Shown here: positions 56,815 through 64,000 of the stretch, piece after piece
How positions within the stretch are numbered: the stretch's first letter is position 1
Layout of the letters: each line of letters opens with the position of its first letter
Source of the DNA: Littorina saxatilis
Lineage: Eukaryota; Mollusca; Gastropoda; Littorinimorpha; Littorinidae
Direction: 5' to 3'
Length of the DNA: 64,000 nt
Assembly (NCBI RefSeq): GCF_037325665.1
Contig: NC_090246.1
Location: forward strand, 16,529,297 to 16,593,296
The notes under the pieces: generated by a model
What the model was told of the DNA's origin: nothing
The model's database searches: none
Seen by the model: only the letters and a program-made list of their open reading frames with translations
Translations under genes and position numbers: made by a program

Positions 56815-59800
56815 CGGAGTGATTGAGTTTGTGTTACTGTTTGTCGATTTCTTACGTGAGCCTTGATGGCTTCGCCTCTTGTTTCTTTTCTTTTAATACA
56901 GTTATGAATGGTGGATTTGTGAATGTGATGGTCTGTTTTGCTCTAACTTTTTTTTCATTCTATTTTTGTGCAGATGTACGCATTAGCCAGGCCTTTCCTT
57001 GCAGATGTCTCCTGACTGACAAGGACAAGGCATCAATAGTAGAGGATGAGGTATGTACTTTGTTTTGACTCGCCTAAGTAATCGGTGAGTCTTTGTACTG
57101 AGCAGTGTCCGCCTGTATGGGCGGCTGGGTGGTAACCTTCTCATGCACCTCGATCAGCCTTGGCGGCCCTGAAGAAGACTGTGGTATTTGTATGCACCAC
57201 AGGAATGGACGTCTGAAGAAGTGAACGAGAAGTAGAAGTTTGAACACTTGTGTACGCTGAAGTCAAACCAACATCGTCCGTGCATTGTTTGTGTTGTACA
57301 GTGGAACACCCCTTTTAACCCCTTCACTGCCCAGCTCGTACTAGGTACGTGGCTTTTACATCAGCGACATTTCTGAAAACTAAATGGGAGGTAATCACTT
57401 GAAAACTGTCCAAATACTTGTAGGGGTTCTAAACACAGTTCTTTCCCATTGACCGTTCGGATAAGTTAGTACCACGTGGCGAAAACTTTCTTAGAAGTGT
57501 TGAACCGATCTATAGGATTCAAAATGGCGGCCGAAAGTCGGACATTAACTCGTAGACCTGTTTTCAAGCGATACAGTGTTCTGGGAGCTCTACAAGAAGT
57601 GATTTATGGATTACCACACAGAAGAATACTTTTATGGGCTGTAATGTGAGTACCTGATGTTTGACACCAGTTTTAGCAGTGTTTTGTGTGGTTTTACGTG
57701 CTGCAATGTGTGTTTGTAAGTCCGAAACTAATTTTTTGACAAAAATGGTCATTGTATCAATTTTTACTATAACAATCACAAACAAAGTCCAATGATCATG
57801 TTATCACATAATAGCCAAGGGTATACGCAAAACACATGCCAAAGATCTAAGAGATATCTTAATAAATGATCGAGCAGTGAACAGATTAGTGAACCTACCA
57901 AAGAAAGCGAAATTTTGCCCTCGCGCACAGCAATACCAAAATGCTGTTATACTGTGGCAGTGAAGGGGTTAAGACCCCCCCAATTTAAGACCTCCTCCCT
58001 TTTTAATTTTATGAGCCTGGTTTTTTTTAGACTTTCAATTCCTAACCTGTGTAAATTTACCCCCATTTTAAGACTCCCTCCTTTTAAAGACCTGAATTTG
58101 TCAGATTTTTGGAGGTTTTAAAAGGTGTTTCCGGTGTATTGAAAAAAAATAACCGTTTGTTTTATGTCTTGTTCAGATTCGCCAGAGCATAGAGAAGCAG
58201 GGCTGCAGTGTGGTGGGCTGGTACCACAGTCACCCGCTGTGTCAACCCGACCCCACTCTGCGAGACATCGACTGTCAGATGCAGTATCAACTCAGCATGA
58301 AGGGGCCTGGGGGCATCTACCTGCCTTGTGTCGGGCTTATCTTAGGTCAGCACCCTCACAATCCAAGTTTCCCATTTAGTTGCCCGTTTTAATTTATATA
58401 CAGTGGAACACCCTTTTTGAGACACACACCCCCCCCCCCCCCCCCAATTTAAGAGTTTCTCCTTTTTAAGACCCTCCTTCAGATTTTCTGTTCGGGCGGG
58501 GACGTAGCTCAGTCAGGGCGGGGATGTAGCTCAGTCAGGGCGGGGACGTAGCTCAGTCAGGGCGGGGACGTAGCTCAGTCAGGGCGGGGACGTAGCTCAG
58601 TCAGGGCGGGGACGTAGCTCAGTCAGGGCGGGGACGTAGCTCAGTCAGGGCGGGGACGTAGCTCAGTCAGGACGGGCACGTAGCTCAGTCAGGGCGGGGA
58701 CGTAGCTCAGTCAGGGCGGGGACGTAGCTCAGTCAGGGCGGGGATGTAGCTCAGTCAGGGTGGGGATGTAGCTCAGTCGGTAGCGCGCTGAATTTGTATC
58801 CAGTTGGCCGCTGTCAGCGTGAGTTCGTCCCCACGTTCGGCGAGAGATTTATTTCTCAGAGTCAACTTTGTGTGCAGACTCTCCTCGGTGTCCGAACACC
58901 CCCCGTGTGTACACGCAAGCACAAGACCAAGTGCGCACAAAAAAGATCCTGTAATCCATGTCAGAGTTCGGTGTGTTATAGAAACACGAAAATACCCAGC
59001 ATGCTTCCTCCGAAAGCGGCGTATGGCTGCCTAAATGGCGGGGTAAAAAATGGTCATACACGTAAAATTCCACCTCGTGCAAAAAACACGAGTGTATGTG
59101 GGAGTTTCAGCCCACGAACGCAGAAGAAGAAAAAAGAAGAAGATTTTCTGTTCCCAGCCTCTGTACATTTTCCTCCATTTTAAGACTCCCTTCCTTTTAA
59201 GACCTGATTTTGTGAGAATGTTGAAGGTGGTAAAAGGGGTGTTCCACTGTGTGGCCAAAGCTTTTGGAAGGTACTGGGGCTGAAGTAAGGTCTCAAGTTC
59301 TATTTTACGTAGATGGTGAAGATAATGAATAAAGGAATGGCTGCTAGAAAATAAAAAAAGTACAGGCACAGTTATTTCCCCTCCTTATACTGTGCAGGAA
59401 GTTACCGTCTTCCTTCTTTCCTTTCATGTCTTACTGTGGAGAAAGAAAAAGTTCTTGTCTTATTCAGAATGTGTCTTGAGCTTAGGCCACAAAAAAAAGG
59501 TGTGGTTGAGGTAACATAGCCAAAAAAAATAGGGTAGGAAGGTAGGCAATCACTTTTTTTTGTTCCTTTTTTTTTTAATGTGTACAAATTAAACCTACTT
59601 GACAGGGAAATAAGTGTGCAACTCGAGCGCTTTTGCTTTCATTGCGTTTTCTGCACTGTTTTCTTGTGTTTTATTTGACAAATGTAATAAAAAGTTATAG
59701 GGTCGGCCCCTAAAAATAGGGTAGGTCGCGTTACCGTAACCACACCTATTTTTTTTTTAGGCCTTATAATCATAATCATGTGACTGTCTGTGTGTTAATT

Positions 59801-60624
59801 ATTGCAGCCCCTTTTGATCGTCGAAACAGCAAGGCTGAATCATCGTATGAAGCCTTTTGGGTTATGCCACCACCAGAGGTTTGTATTATTATTTACAGAA
59901 GAATTTATTTTGTTTGGTTGTATGAACAATGTTAACGTAGATGTTGTTTTGGATTTTATTATTTTGTTTGCAAAGTTTTATATTTATAAGAGTAAGTTAC
60001 AAGAGAACAAGGCCACTGTTAGAAATATTTGTAAGGAATTTGAAATACAGATTTGAAATAGAAAAATATTCCAGTTTCATTGCTGGTAACACTACCAAAT
60101 TTGTAGAATTATGGTCCTCATATGAAAATGTGGTTAGGTAGTTTGCTAGGTTGTGCAGAGATGTGATAATTTGTGTATATATATATATGTCTCTTTTTTT
60201 TCTTTGACTGTATTATTATTTTACTGTATTATTATTAGGCAGGTAGTACGTTCATAATGTCCTCATTGTTTGCTTGTGTTGTCCATGTAAAAAATAAACA
60301 AGTGTAAAAAAAAAAAATTATATAAAAAAAAAAGATTGAAAATGTGTACATATTAGCTGACTAACCAAGGCTGTGTAACTGGCCATCTAATGCAGATAGG
60401 AAGTCATTCTGACTTGGGTGTTTCTAATTTGACTGATGATTTGAGGACTTTGTTTGGTTTTGAACTTTGCTGACAAAGAAGAGTTACAATTTTAATTTGT
60501 ATAATCTGTTATGTTTTTCTTGCAAAAAGTAGATACAGGACTGAAAAAAAGGGGGGTCAGCGGTGAAAAAAGTAGCTCAAGTTATTAATTTGTATCACCA
60601 AAATGGAGCGACAGAGAGAGAGAG

Positions 60625-60694
<70 letters not shown>

Positions 60695-63159
60695 AAGAGA
60701 GAGACAGAGAGAGAGACAGAGACAGAGAGAGTCACAGAGAGGGGAGGACGCATACTTTTTTGGTCAATGTTTCGGATGAATTTATACCTTCTGCATATTA
60801 TTTTTATTATTATTTCAGGATACTCCTGGTGGCTATGGGATGCCAATGCACGTGAAATGTTCTGTGCATCAAAGCAGCTCGTTATCTGAGGAGCTTCTCA
60901 ATGAAATGGTAAGACTAAAAAAACAAAAACAATGTTTAACACTTTACCTTTGTTTAACTTTGGCTGCAAAAAGAGAAATGATTGTATCTGCACGTAACTG
61001 CTACACACACACAAAAACAATAAGACAGCAGATGGTGAAACTTATTTTTTGTGGAAGGGGGGTGGGGGCGAGGAGGGGGATGGAAATCTCCCAGGTCAAC
61101 TTATGTGCAGACCTGGTAGTGCCTTATTCTTTTCATTTGTACTCACAAGCGTGAGACCAAATATGCATGAATAAGATCTTGTACCAGAGGGTTACAGAAA
61201 TACAAAGATACATCCTTTAACATGGAGAGTGACTGCCTAAAATGACAGGGGAAAAAACAGCCATACACATACAAGCCCAATCGTGCAAAAAACACATGCA
61301 CATGGGAATTGCAGCCCACAAAGGCAGAATAAGAAGGAGAAATAACAGCAATTTTCCAATGTTTCAGAACCAGCTGGCTGACTTTTACCGTGGAGGTGCC
61401 AACAAAGTGAGGTGGAAGGAGCTGTGGTCGGACAAACTCTCCTACGTAGACAAGTTGAAGGTTGGTTGTTGTTGGTCCGTGCTTTGCTTTCTTACAATTT
61501 ACAGAGTGTAAGATGTATGTACTGCTCACTGGGTAGTGGTAGGTGTGATTGAACAGGGTGCAAATACTGCTGCTGATGATGATGATGATGATGAGACAAT
61601 GAAAATGTCAATGATGATGATGAGGATGATGATGAAAATTGTTTGATATCACAGTCACATCAAACAAACTAATAATGTTCATTAAATTTGTCATTCAGTT
61701 ACAGATTCATAAATGATTGCAATGTATTCCTTATAAATTCCTGAATCCCAAAATATATAGATATGTTTTGTTTTCTCTGAAGAAGTGCTCAGAATTAAAC
61801 AAAATCGGCTTTTGCGCATTAATCGGCTTTTGTGTGGCATTGCTTCGTTGAGACCAGCTCGACCTGTCTCGGTTTGCAGTTTTTGGCTAGCCAGGTTTAA
61901 GGAGTCTTGACGTTTACTAATCCCAGGTTTTCAGTGACCTTGTTTTTACATTTAGTCAAGTTTTGAAATAGAGGGGGAATCGAGACGAGGGTCGTGGTGT
62001 ATGTGTGTGTGTGTGTGTCTGTATTTCTGTGCGTGTGTGTGTGTAGAGCGATTCAGGGTAAACTACTGGACCGATCTTTATGAAATTTTACATGAGAGTT
62101 CCTGGGTATGATATCCCCAGACGTTTTTCATTTTTTCGATAAATGTCTTTGATGACGTCATATCCGGCTTTTTGTAAAAGTTGAGGCGGCACTGTCACAC
62201 TCTCATTTTTCAATCAAATTGATTGAAATTTTGGCCAAGCAATCTTCGACGAAGGCCGGACTTTGGTATTGCATTTCAGCTTGGAGGCCTAAAAATTAAT
62301 GAATGATTTTGGTAATTAAAAATCTGAAAATTGTAATTAAAATTAATTTTTTATAAAACGATTCAAAATTACGTTCATCTTATTTCTTATCATTTGCTGA
62401 TTCCAAAAACATATAAATATGTTATATTTGGATTAAAAACAAGCTCTGAAAATTAAAAATATAAAAATTATGATTAAAATAAAATGTCCGAAATTGATTT
62501 AAAAACAATTTCATCTTATTCCGTGTCGGTTCCTCATTCCAAAAACATATCATATCTTTGGATTAAAACATGCTCAGAAAGTTAAAACGAAGAGAGGTGC
62601 AGTAAAGCGTGCTCTGCACCACAGCGCAACCACTACCGCGCTAAACAGGCTCGTCGATTTCACTGCGTTTTGCACGAGCGGCGGACTACGGTCATTGTGA
62701 AAAAATGCAGTGCGTTCAGTTTCATTCTGTGAGTTCAACAGCTTGACTAAATGTAGTAATTTCGCCTTCCGCGACTTGTTTTGTTTCATGCTGACAGATA
62801 GACTTAATGTTTTGATACCGCTTGACGCAACTTGTTTTCGTTTTTGGGGTGGTGGTGCAGAATGGTTACTTTGGGGTTGTACATGTCTGTCTTAGGTCAA
62901 GGTCATTTTCTTTTGAGTTTTCACACGGCTTTTCCAATGTAAAGTTTATTGAAGTACAAAATGATGTTATAATTCTACTAGTCAGGAGTATGAAGGACAG
63001 TTCTTTATTTTTGTTTGGACATCGACTGATTCTTGTTTGAAATTTATATCTTCTGGTTTGCTTTTTTTCCAGAGCTCATTGCGCTCCAAGCTCCCAAAAG
63101 ATCAGATGGAAAGCGGTTCTTTCTTTGCCTATCTTCAGCAACTGGTGACACGAAAATGA
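43949..63159 (+). CDS. MPND: MPN domain-containing protein with RAMA domain, 15 coding exons, 545 aa
   Basis: Coding exons: 43949-43952, 45803-45990, 46693-46839, 47738-47821, 48911-49164, 50409-50455, 51180-51336, 52285-52381, 53273-53345, 56974-57050, 58177-58345, 59808-59878, 60819-60908, 61368-61460, 63073-63159. All 14 introns are GT-AG and in phase; the total is 1638 nt. An acidic N-terminus precedes a RAMA domain at about residues 40-127 (GVTLSDLMDDDIIQAG, TPSAWATHCKRLVNP, SGCGWASVKYKGRKLD). A Thr/Ala/Ser-rich linker follows (about 142-290), then the MPN domain (about 305-460) with E336, H393, H395 and D406 of the JAMM zinc site (STSEVVGYLGG; GWYHSHP; LRDID) and FWVMPPPE. Human MPND has the same order and is about 470-500 residues. 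JAMM proteins are zinc isopeptidases; RAMA domains are linked to modified-DNA recognition. The JAMM serine position holds Thr403. The first exon (ATG plus one base) is inferred; exons 2-15 are firm. Confidence 0.93.
43966..44986. other. MPND: MPND intron 1, proximal part
   Basis: Includes a 70-bp fragment of the CGTAAGAGGCGACTAA retroposon (44521-44588, plus orientation). A GC-moderate stretch at 44650-44960 contains two TGACG-type motifs but no exon. Confidence 0.4.
44987..45240. repeat. (TG)n / (AG)n microsatellite block
   Basis: TGTG runs with GTTTGTG interruptions to 45176, then (GA)n, then TG again. MPND intron 1. Confidence 0.9.
45590..45755. mobile_element. Degraded pogo-like MITE
   Basis: Weak ACCTG..TTTTAAA and AAGCAAGGTCTTAAATGG blocks, a poly-G tract at 45729-45747, and AGTCAACTG at the worn right end, 47 bp before MPND exon 2. 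Confidence 0.45.
46080..46490 (+). mobile_element. Mollusc retroposon with CGTAAGAGGCGACTAA core, full-length diverged copy
   Basis: GGGTTAGGGGGAGTCCC, CAGCATGTCGTAAGAGGCGA, AAGTGTTTCTTGTATAGAAT, and the end GACGTTAAACACCAAATAAA. Same order as the COPS8-intron copies but opposite strand. It carries an internal duplication CCCTATCCCATCTCCCCCC. About 90 bp downstream of MPND exon 2. Confidence 0.7.
46840..47737. other. MPND: MPND intron 3
   Basis: A small direct repeat CCCTGTAG with GTGGGATTCCCTGTA occurs near 47280-47360. No element or exon is recognised. Confidence 0.35.
47854..48427. mobile_element. pogo-like MITE split by a SINE
   Basis: CAGTGGAACCCCCCTTTTAA after TA at the left and GGAGGTTCCAATGTA at the right. 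The inner half resumes after the SINE at 48367 with ACTCCCTCCCTTTTCTC. Starts 32 bp after the MPND exon-4 donor. Confidence 0.7.
47991..48366 (+). mobile_element. tRNA-headed SINE, AAG tail, 10-bp target duplication
   Basis: Head GGGCGGGGATGTAGCTCAGT with box A. Body AGAGATTTATTTCTCAGAGT, CGTGTGTACACGCAAGCACA, AAATACCCAGCATGCTTCCT. A terminal hairpin CACTCGTG..CACGAGTG is followed by CGCAAAAGAAGAAGAAG. ACTCCCTCCC lies directly on both sides (47981-47990 and 48367-48376). Confidence 0.85.
49217..49650 (+). mobile_element. Diverged SINE interrupted by a pogo-like MITE
   Basis: A worn tRNA-like head (GCAGCTAAGTCGGTAGCAGG) lies at 49230-49290. A body and GAAGAAGAAGAA tail (AAAAGATGGCGTTATGCTGC, AGGAGAAGAAGAAGAA) lies at 49450-49650. 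The MITE end GAGGGGTTCCACTG stands between, at 49400-49413. Confidence 0.45.
49806..50178 (-). mobile_element. SINE with shared body but a different tRNA head
   Basis: Tail (CTTCTTCTTCTTCAGCG) and body (GGCATTCTGGGTATTTTCGT, ACATGGATTACAGGATCTTT, CTTGGTCTTGTGCTTGCATG) match the 47991 family. The head, GGGATTCGAACTCACGACCT to CTTACCACCACGCCACTGC read inversely, is a different tRNA-like sequence. Confidence 0.7.
50932..51112. repeat. Two-copy tandem duplication before MPND exon 7
   Basis: TTATCTTTCTATCCACACCA followed by GAAGGAATATAAACACTATT occurs at about 50935 and 51031; the second copy ends about 70 bp upstream of the exon-7 acceptor. Confidence 0.8.
51690..52130 (+). repeat. Dispersed repeat with a strong internal hairpin
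   Basis: A (GTGT)n lead-in and GAACGGACCGATCGTCACCA (a phrase recurring with variants in such repeats) precede a 17-bp perfect inverted pair, GTCAAAGGGAAATAACC at 52010-52026 and GGTTATTTCCCTTTGAC at 52059-52075. MPND intron 7; class unknown. Confidence 0.5.
52382..53272. other. MPND: MPND intron 8 with an inverse L2-type tail
   Basis: At about 52745-52825 TTTATTTATTTATTAAGGAG, TTCTATAGTGCATAACT and ATGCGCTTTACAATATCACT are the reverse complement of the LINE/SINE tail form seen at 40240-40312. The rest is AT-rich with nothing recognised. Confidence 0.5.
53928..54480. mobile_element. pogo-like MITE split by a SINE
   Basis: TGGAACCACACTTTTGAGAC and TAAGACCCTGTTTTTTCAGA at the left; CATAATCTCTGTAAATTTCC and TTTTAAGGTCTTGAAAGAGG at the right, interrupted at AGATTCTCTGTTC. 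Confidence 0.65.
53999..54370 (-). mobile_element. tRNA-headed SINE in a MITE, 13-bp target duplication
   Basis: Inverse of the 47991 SINE, nearly identical, ending in the head GACTGAGCTACATCCCCGCC. AGATTCTCTGTTC flanks both sides (53986-53998 and 54371-54383). Confidence 0.85.
54488..54674. mobile_element. Diverged pogo-like MITE
   Basis: ATGTGGAACCCTCCTTTTAA at the left and TTTAAAGGTGGGTTCCACAG at the right with AAATCAGAGTCTTAAAATGG inside. It directly follows the previous MITE. Confidence 0.55.
54807..54950. repeat. (TC)n microsatellite, about 140 bp
   Basis: Dinucleotide run broken by a T tract at about 54880; ends in a C-rich stretch. MPND intron 9. Confidence 0.95.
55294..56672. mobile_element. 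pogo-like element, 1.38 kb, TA duplications
   Basis: Left end CAGCAGTCCCTGCAATGTAC (TA at 55292-55293). The right end is the inverse, GTCCGTTCATGAGAGGGACT then GCTG (TA at 56673-56674). GTACGGACA words recur inside both ends, as in multi-repeat terminal regions. A poly-G tract lies at 55604-55627. No transposase frame is seen, so it is non-autonomous or decayed. Confidence 0.6.
56744..56808. repeat. (TG)n microsatellite
   Basis: Pure TG run in MPND intron 9. Confidence 0.95.
57299..58137. mobile_element. pogo-like MITE split by a piggyBac-type element
   Basis: CAGTGGAACACCCCTTTTAA after TA, then after the insertion AAGACCCCCCCAATTTAAGA onward to GGAGGTTTTAAAAGGTGTTT near 58130. It ends about 40 bp before MPND exon 11. 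Confidence 0.7.
57319..57968. mobile_element. piggyBac-type non-autonomous element, 650 bp
   Basis: Perfect 13-bp ends CCCCTTCACTGCC and GGCAGTGAAGGGG lie directly inside TTAA on both sides (57315-57318 and 57969-57972). TTAA duplication with CCC-starting TIRs is diagnostic of piggyBac. The interior has no long frame. Confidence 0.85.
58494..58779 (+). repeat. 22-bp tandem array of the SINE box-A region
   Basis: Thirteen units of GGGCGGGGACGTAGCTCAGT plus CA, the last continuing as the true SINE head (CTCAGTCGGTAGCGCGC). Units differ only at the A(C/T)G position and one GGACGGGCACG variant. Confidence 0.95.
58494..59140 (+). mobile_element. tRNA-headed SINE with 13-copy head array, 13-bp target duplication
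   Basis: The SINE proper begins at about 58758 and matches the 47991 copy through GCAGAAGAAG. In front stand twelve extra head units. AGATTTTCTGTTC flanks the whole (58481-58493 and 59141-59153), so array and SINE share one insertion site. Confidence 0.85.
59485..59763. mobile_element. PIF/Harbinger-like MITE, TAGGTGTGG subfamily
   Basis: TTA, GGCCACAAAAAAAAGGTGTG, GGTAGGAAGGTAGGC; inverse end TAGGTCGCGTTACCGTAACC, TTTTTTTAGGCC, TTA. Twin of 34690-34980, opposite orientation; 44 bp upstream of MPND exon 12. Confidence 0.78.
59879..60818. other. MPND: MPND intron 12
   Basis: AT-rich. A (GA)n/(GACA)n tract lies at 60612-60740, and AAAAAAAATTATATAAAAAAA near 60308 could be an old poly-A tail. 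No exon or element boundary is clear. Confidence 0.4.
61085..61345 (+). mobile_element. Old SINE copy of the AAG-tail family
   Basis: AGGTCAACTTATGTGCAGAC, ATGAATAAGATCTTGTACCA and TGACTGCCTAAAATGACAGG match the 49806 and 47991 bodies at reduced identity. The tail GAATAAGAAGGAG is present. It ends 23 bp before MPND exon 14. Confidence 0.6.
61461..61944. other. MPND: MPND intron 14, proximal part
   Basis: A (GAT)n tract at about 61573-61637; nothing else recognised. Confidence 0.4.
61950..62785 (+). repeat. Full-length TTTAGTCAAG repeat element
   Basis: TACATTTAGTCAAGTTTTGA at the start, GATGACGTCATATCCGGC inside, and GCTTGACTAAATGTAGTAAT with CGCCTTCCGCGACTTGT at the end. The starting hairpin is partly eroded compared with 4916. 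MPND intron 14. Confidence 0.8.
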
Positions 63160-63352
63160 TGCCTTTTTTTATAGTGTGTGAGTTAATGTGTTGTTCATCA
63201 AACTGTAAGATAGTATTGTTAACTAGTTGAGAAGTACCGTGTCTCTTGTTTGTTGTTTAAATTGAAAGCCTGTTTTTTTCCTTTCATTTTTTGCCCTGAG
63301 ATAACATAAGACAAATTGTATTTGAATCATCAGACTCAGTCATTCCTCTCCT

Positions 63353-63552
63353 ACACACACAAACACACACCCACCCAGGCATGCATGCAAGCACAAACAC
63401 ACACCCACCCAGGCATGCATGCAAGCACAAACGCACACACACAAACACACACACAAACACAGACACACATGCATGCACACATACACACACACACATTCAC
63501 AAACATACACACTCACACACACACACACTCTCACACACACTCACACACACAC
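63353..63552. repeat. (CA)n-based low-complexity tract with a 45-bp duplication
   Basis: CACACCCACCCAGGCATGCA with TGCAAGCACAAAC occurs twice at 63367-63430, followed by CACA runs. It lies in the MPND 3' flank or 3' UTR. Confidence 0.85.
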
Positions 63553-63689
63553 GGTTTTGCACTTTTGCAGAGCTCAAGCTCACTCCTGCCCTTTTCATAG
63601 GCATAATCAGTTTTCCTTCCAACAGCTTCTTCTTGTCGTTCGCTGTTTGGACTGTCGACATTTCATTTTAGTTCCTGGCTCAAAAACCT

Positions 63690-64000
63690 AACCCTGGGAA
63701 CACATGGGGGATTTCTTACCGGGGGTCCCACCCCGGGGCGTGAGCTTTTAATGCGGCTCTTACTCGCATGGTGTAACCGTCATCGGACACGTAGGGCATT
63801 TATGGGGTAGTCAGTGCCATCTGCCAACCCACCCCGTCCTTGTAGAGACACCGCTAGTTGGGCCGGGACTGCTTATTCTATATTCGCAGCTATAGCGTTC
63901 CCCTATCCGCCACCTGGGGACCCGCCGGGTTGAAGATAGTCTCCCCCCTACAGAATTGGAAGTAGTCTGTTCTCGGCCTTCCAACAGCAAAACTGACACT
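63690..64000. other. GC-rich segment at the window edge, unrecognised
   Basis: Base composition changes sharply to GC-rich (GGGGGTCCCACCCCGGGGCG, CCACCTGGGGACCCGCCGGG) with no microsatellites. It may be the end of an element extending past the window. No frame resembles a known protein. Confidence 0.4.

Larger units (their letters stand above)
58401..59249. mobile_element. pogo-like MITE split by a SINE with expanded head
   Basis: CAGTGGAACACCCTTTTTGA after TA at the left, a poly-C tract at 58428-58445, and AAAAGGGGTGTTCCACTG at the right. Interrupted at AGATTTTCTGTTC. Lies in MPND intron 11. Confidence 0.75.

Overview
The window looks like nuclear DNA of a marine snail, probably a littorinid-like caenogastropod. 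The reasons are intron-rich animal genes with GT-AG introns, a eukaryotic tRNA-Lys, very heavy (CA)n/(TC)n/(TTG)n microsatellites, and repeat families I associate with gastropod genomes: an 850-bp element with TTTAGTCAAG ends, a retroposon carrying the core CGTAAGAGGCGACTAA, and tRNA-headed SINEs with AAG tails. The species assignment is inference. No prokaryotic operon, CRISPR array or retrovirus-like element was seen.

Four protein-coding genes can be built exon by exon, with GT-AG junctions and matching phases throughout. (1) Minus strand, 20793 to 7005: a 1056-residue leucine-rich-repeat protein of the AMN1/FBXL type. Its LRR solenoid is split by one 1545-bp exon carrying a 21-bp coding minisatellite and a long Ser/Thr-rich stretch. 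(2) Plus strand, 26612 to 29884: a 138-residue secreted, six-cysteine, probably GPI-anchored protein of unrecognised family, with untranslated exons starting near 25150. (3) Minus strand, 43652 to 33619: COPS8, subunit 8 of the COP9 signalosome, 7 coding exons, 188 residues. (4) Plus strand, 43949 to 63159: MPND, an MPN/JAMM-domain protein with an N-terminal RAMA domain, 15 coding exons, 545 residues. COPS8 and MPND are head to head and their inferred start codons are about 300 bp apart, so they probably share a promoter. A tRNA-Lys(UUU) lies at 1942-2014 on the minus strand.

The rest is introns and intergenic DNA packed with transposable elements. They include two L2/CR1-like LINE 3' ends, pogo-like MITEs (TIR CAGTGGAACC, TA duplications), PIF/Harbinger-like MITEs (GGCC ends, TTA duplications), hAT-like MITEs with a G/C palindrome, one clear piggyBac-type element (TTAA duplication), several SINE families, and nested insertions of one element in another.

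The most unusual structure is a pattern shared by three of the genes. In the LRR gene and in COPS8, a tandem array begins inside an exon's first bases and repeats the 3' splice site 6 to 9 times back into the intron. In the secreted-protein gene, an array begins in the last coding bases around the stop codon and runs 2.8 kb downstream. A 13-copy, 22-bp array of a SINE's box-A region, and two SINE insertions into the same 13-bp target within two copies of one MITE, are also worth attention.
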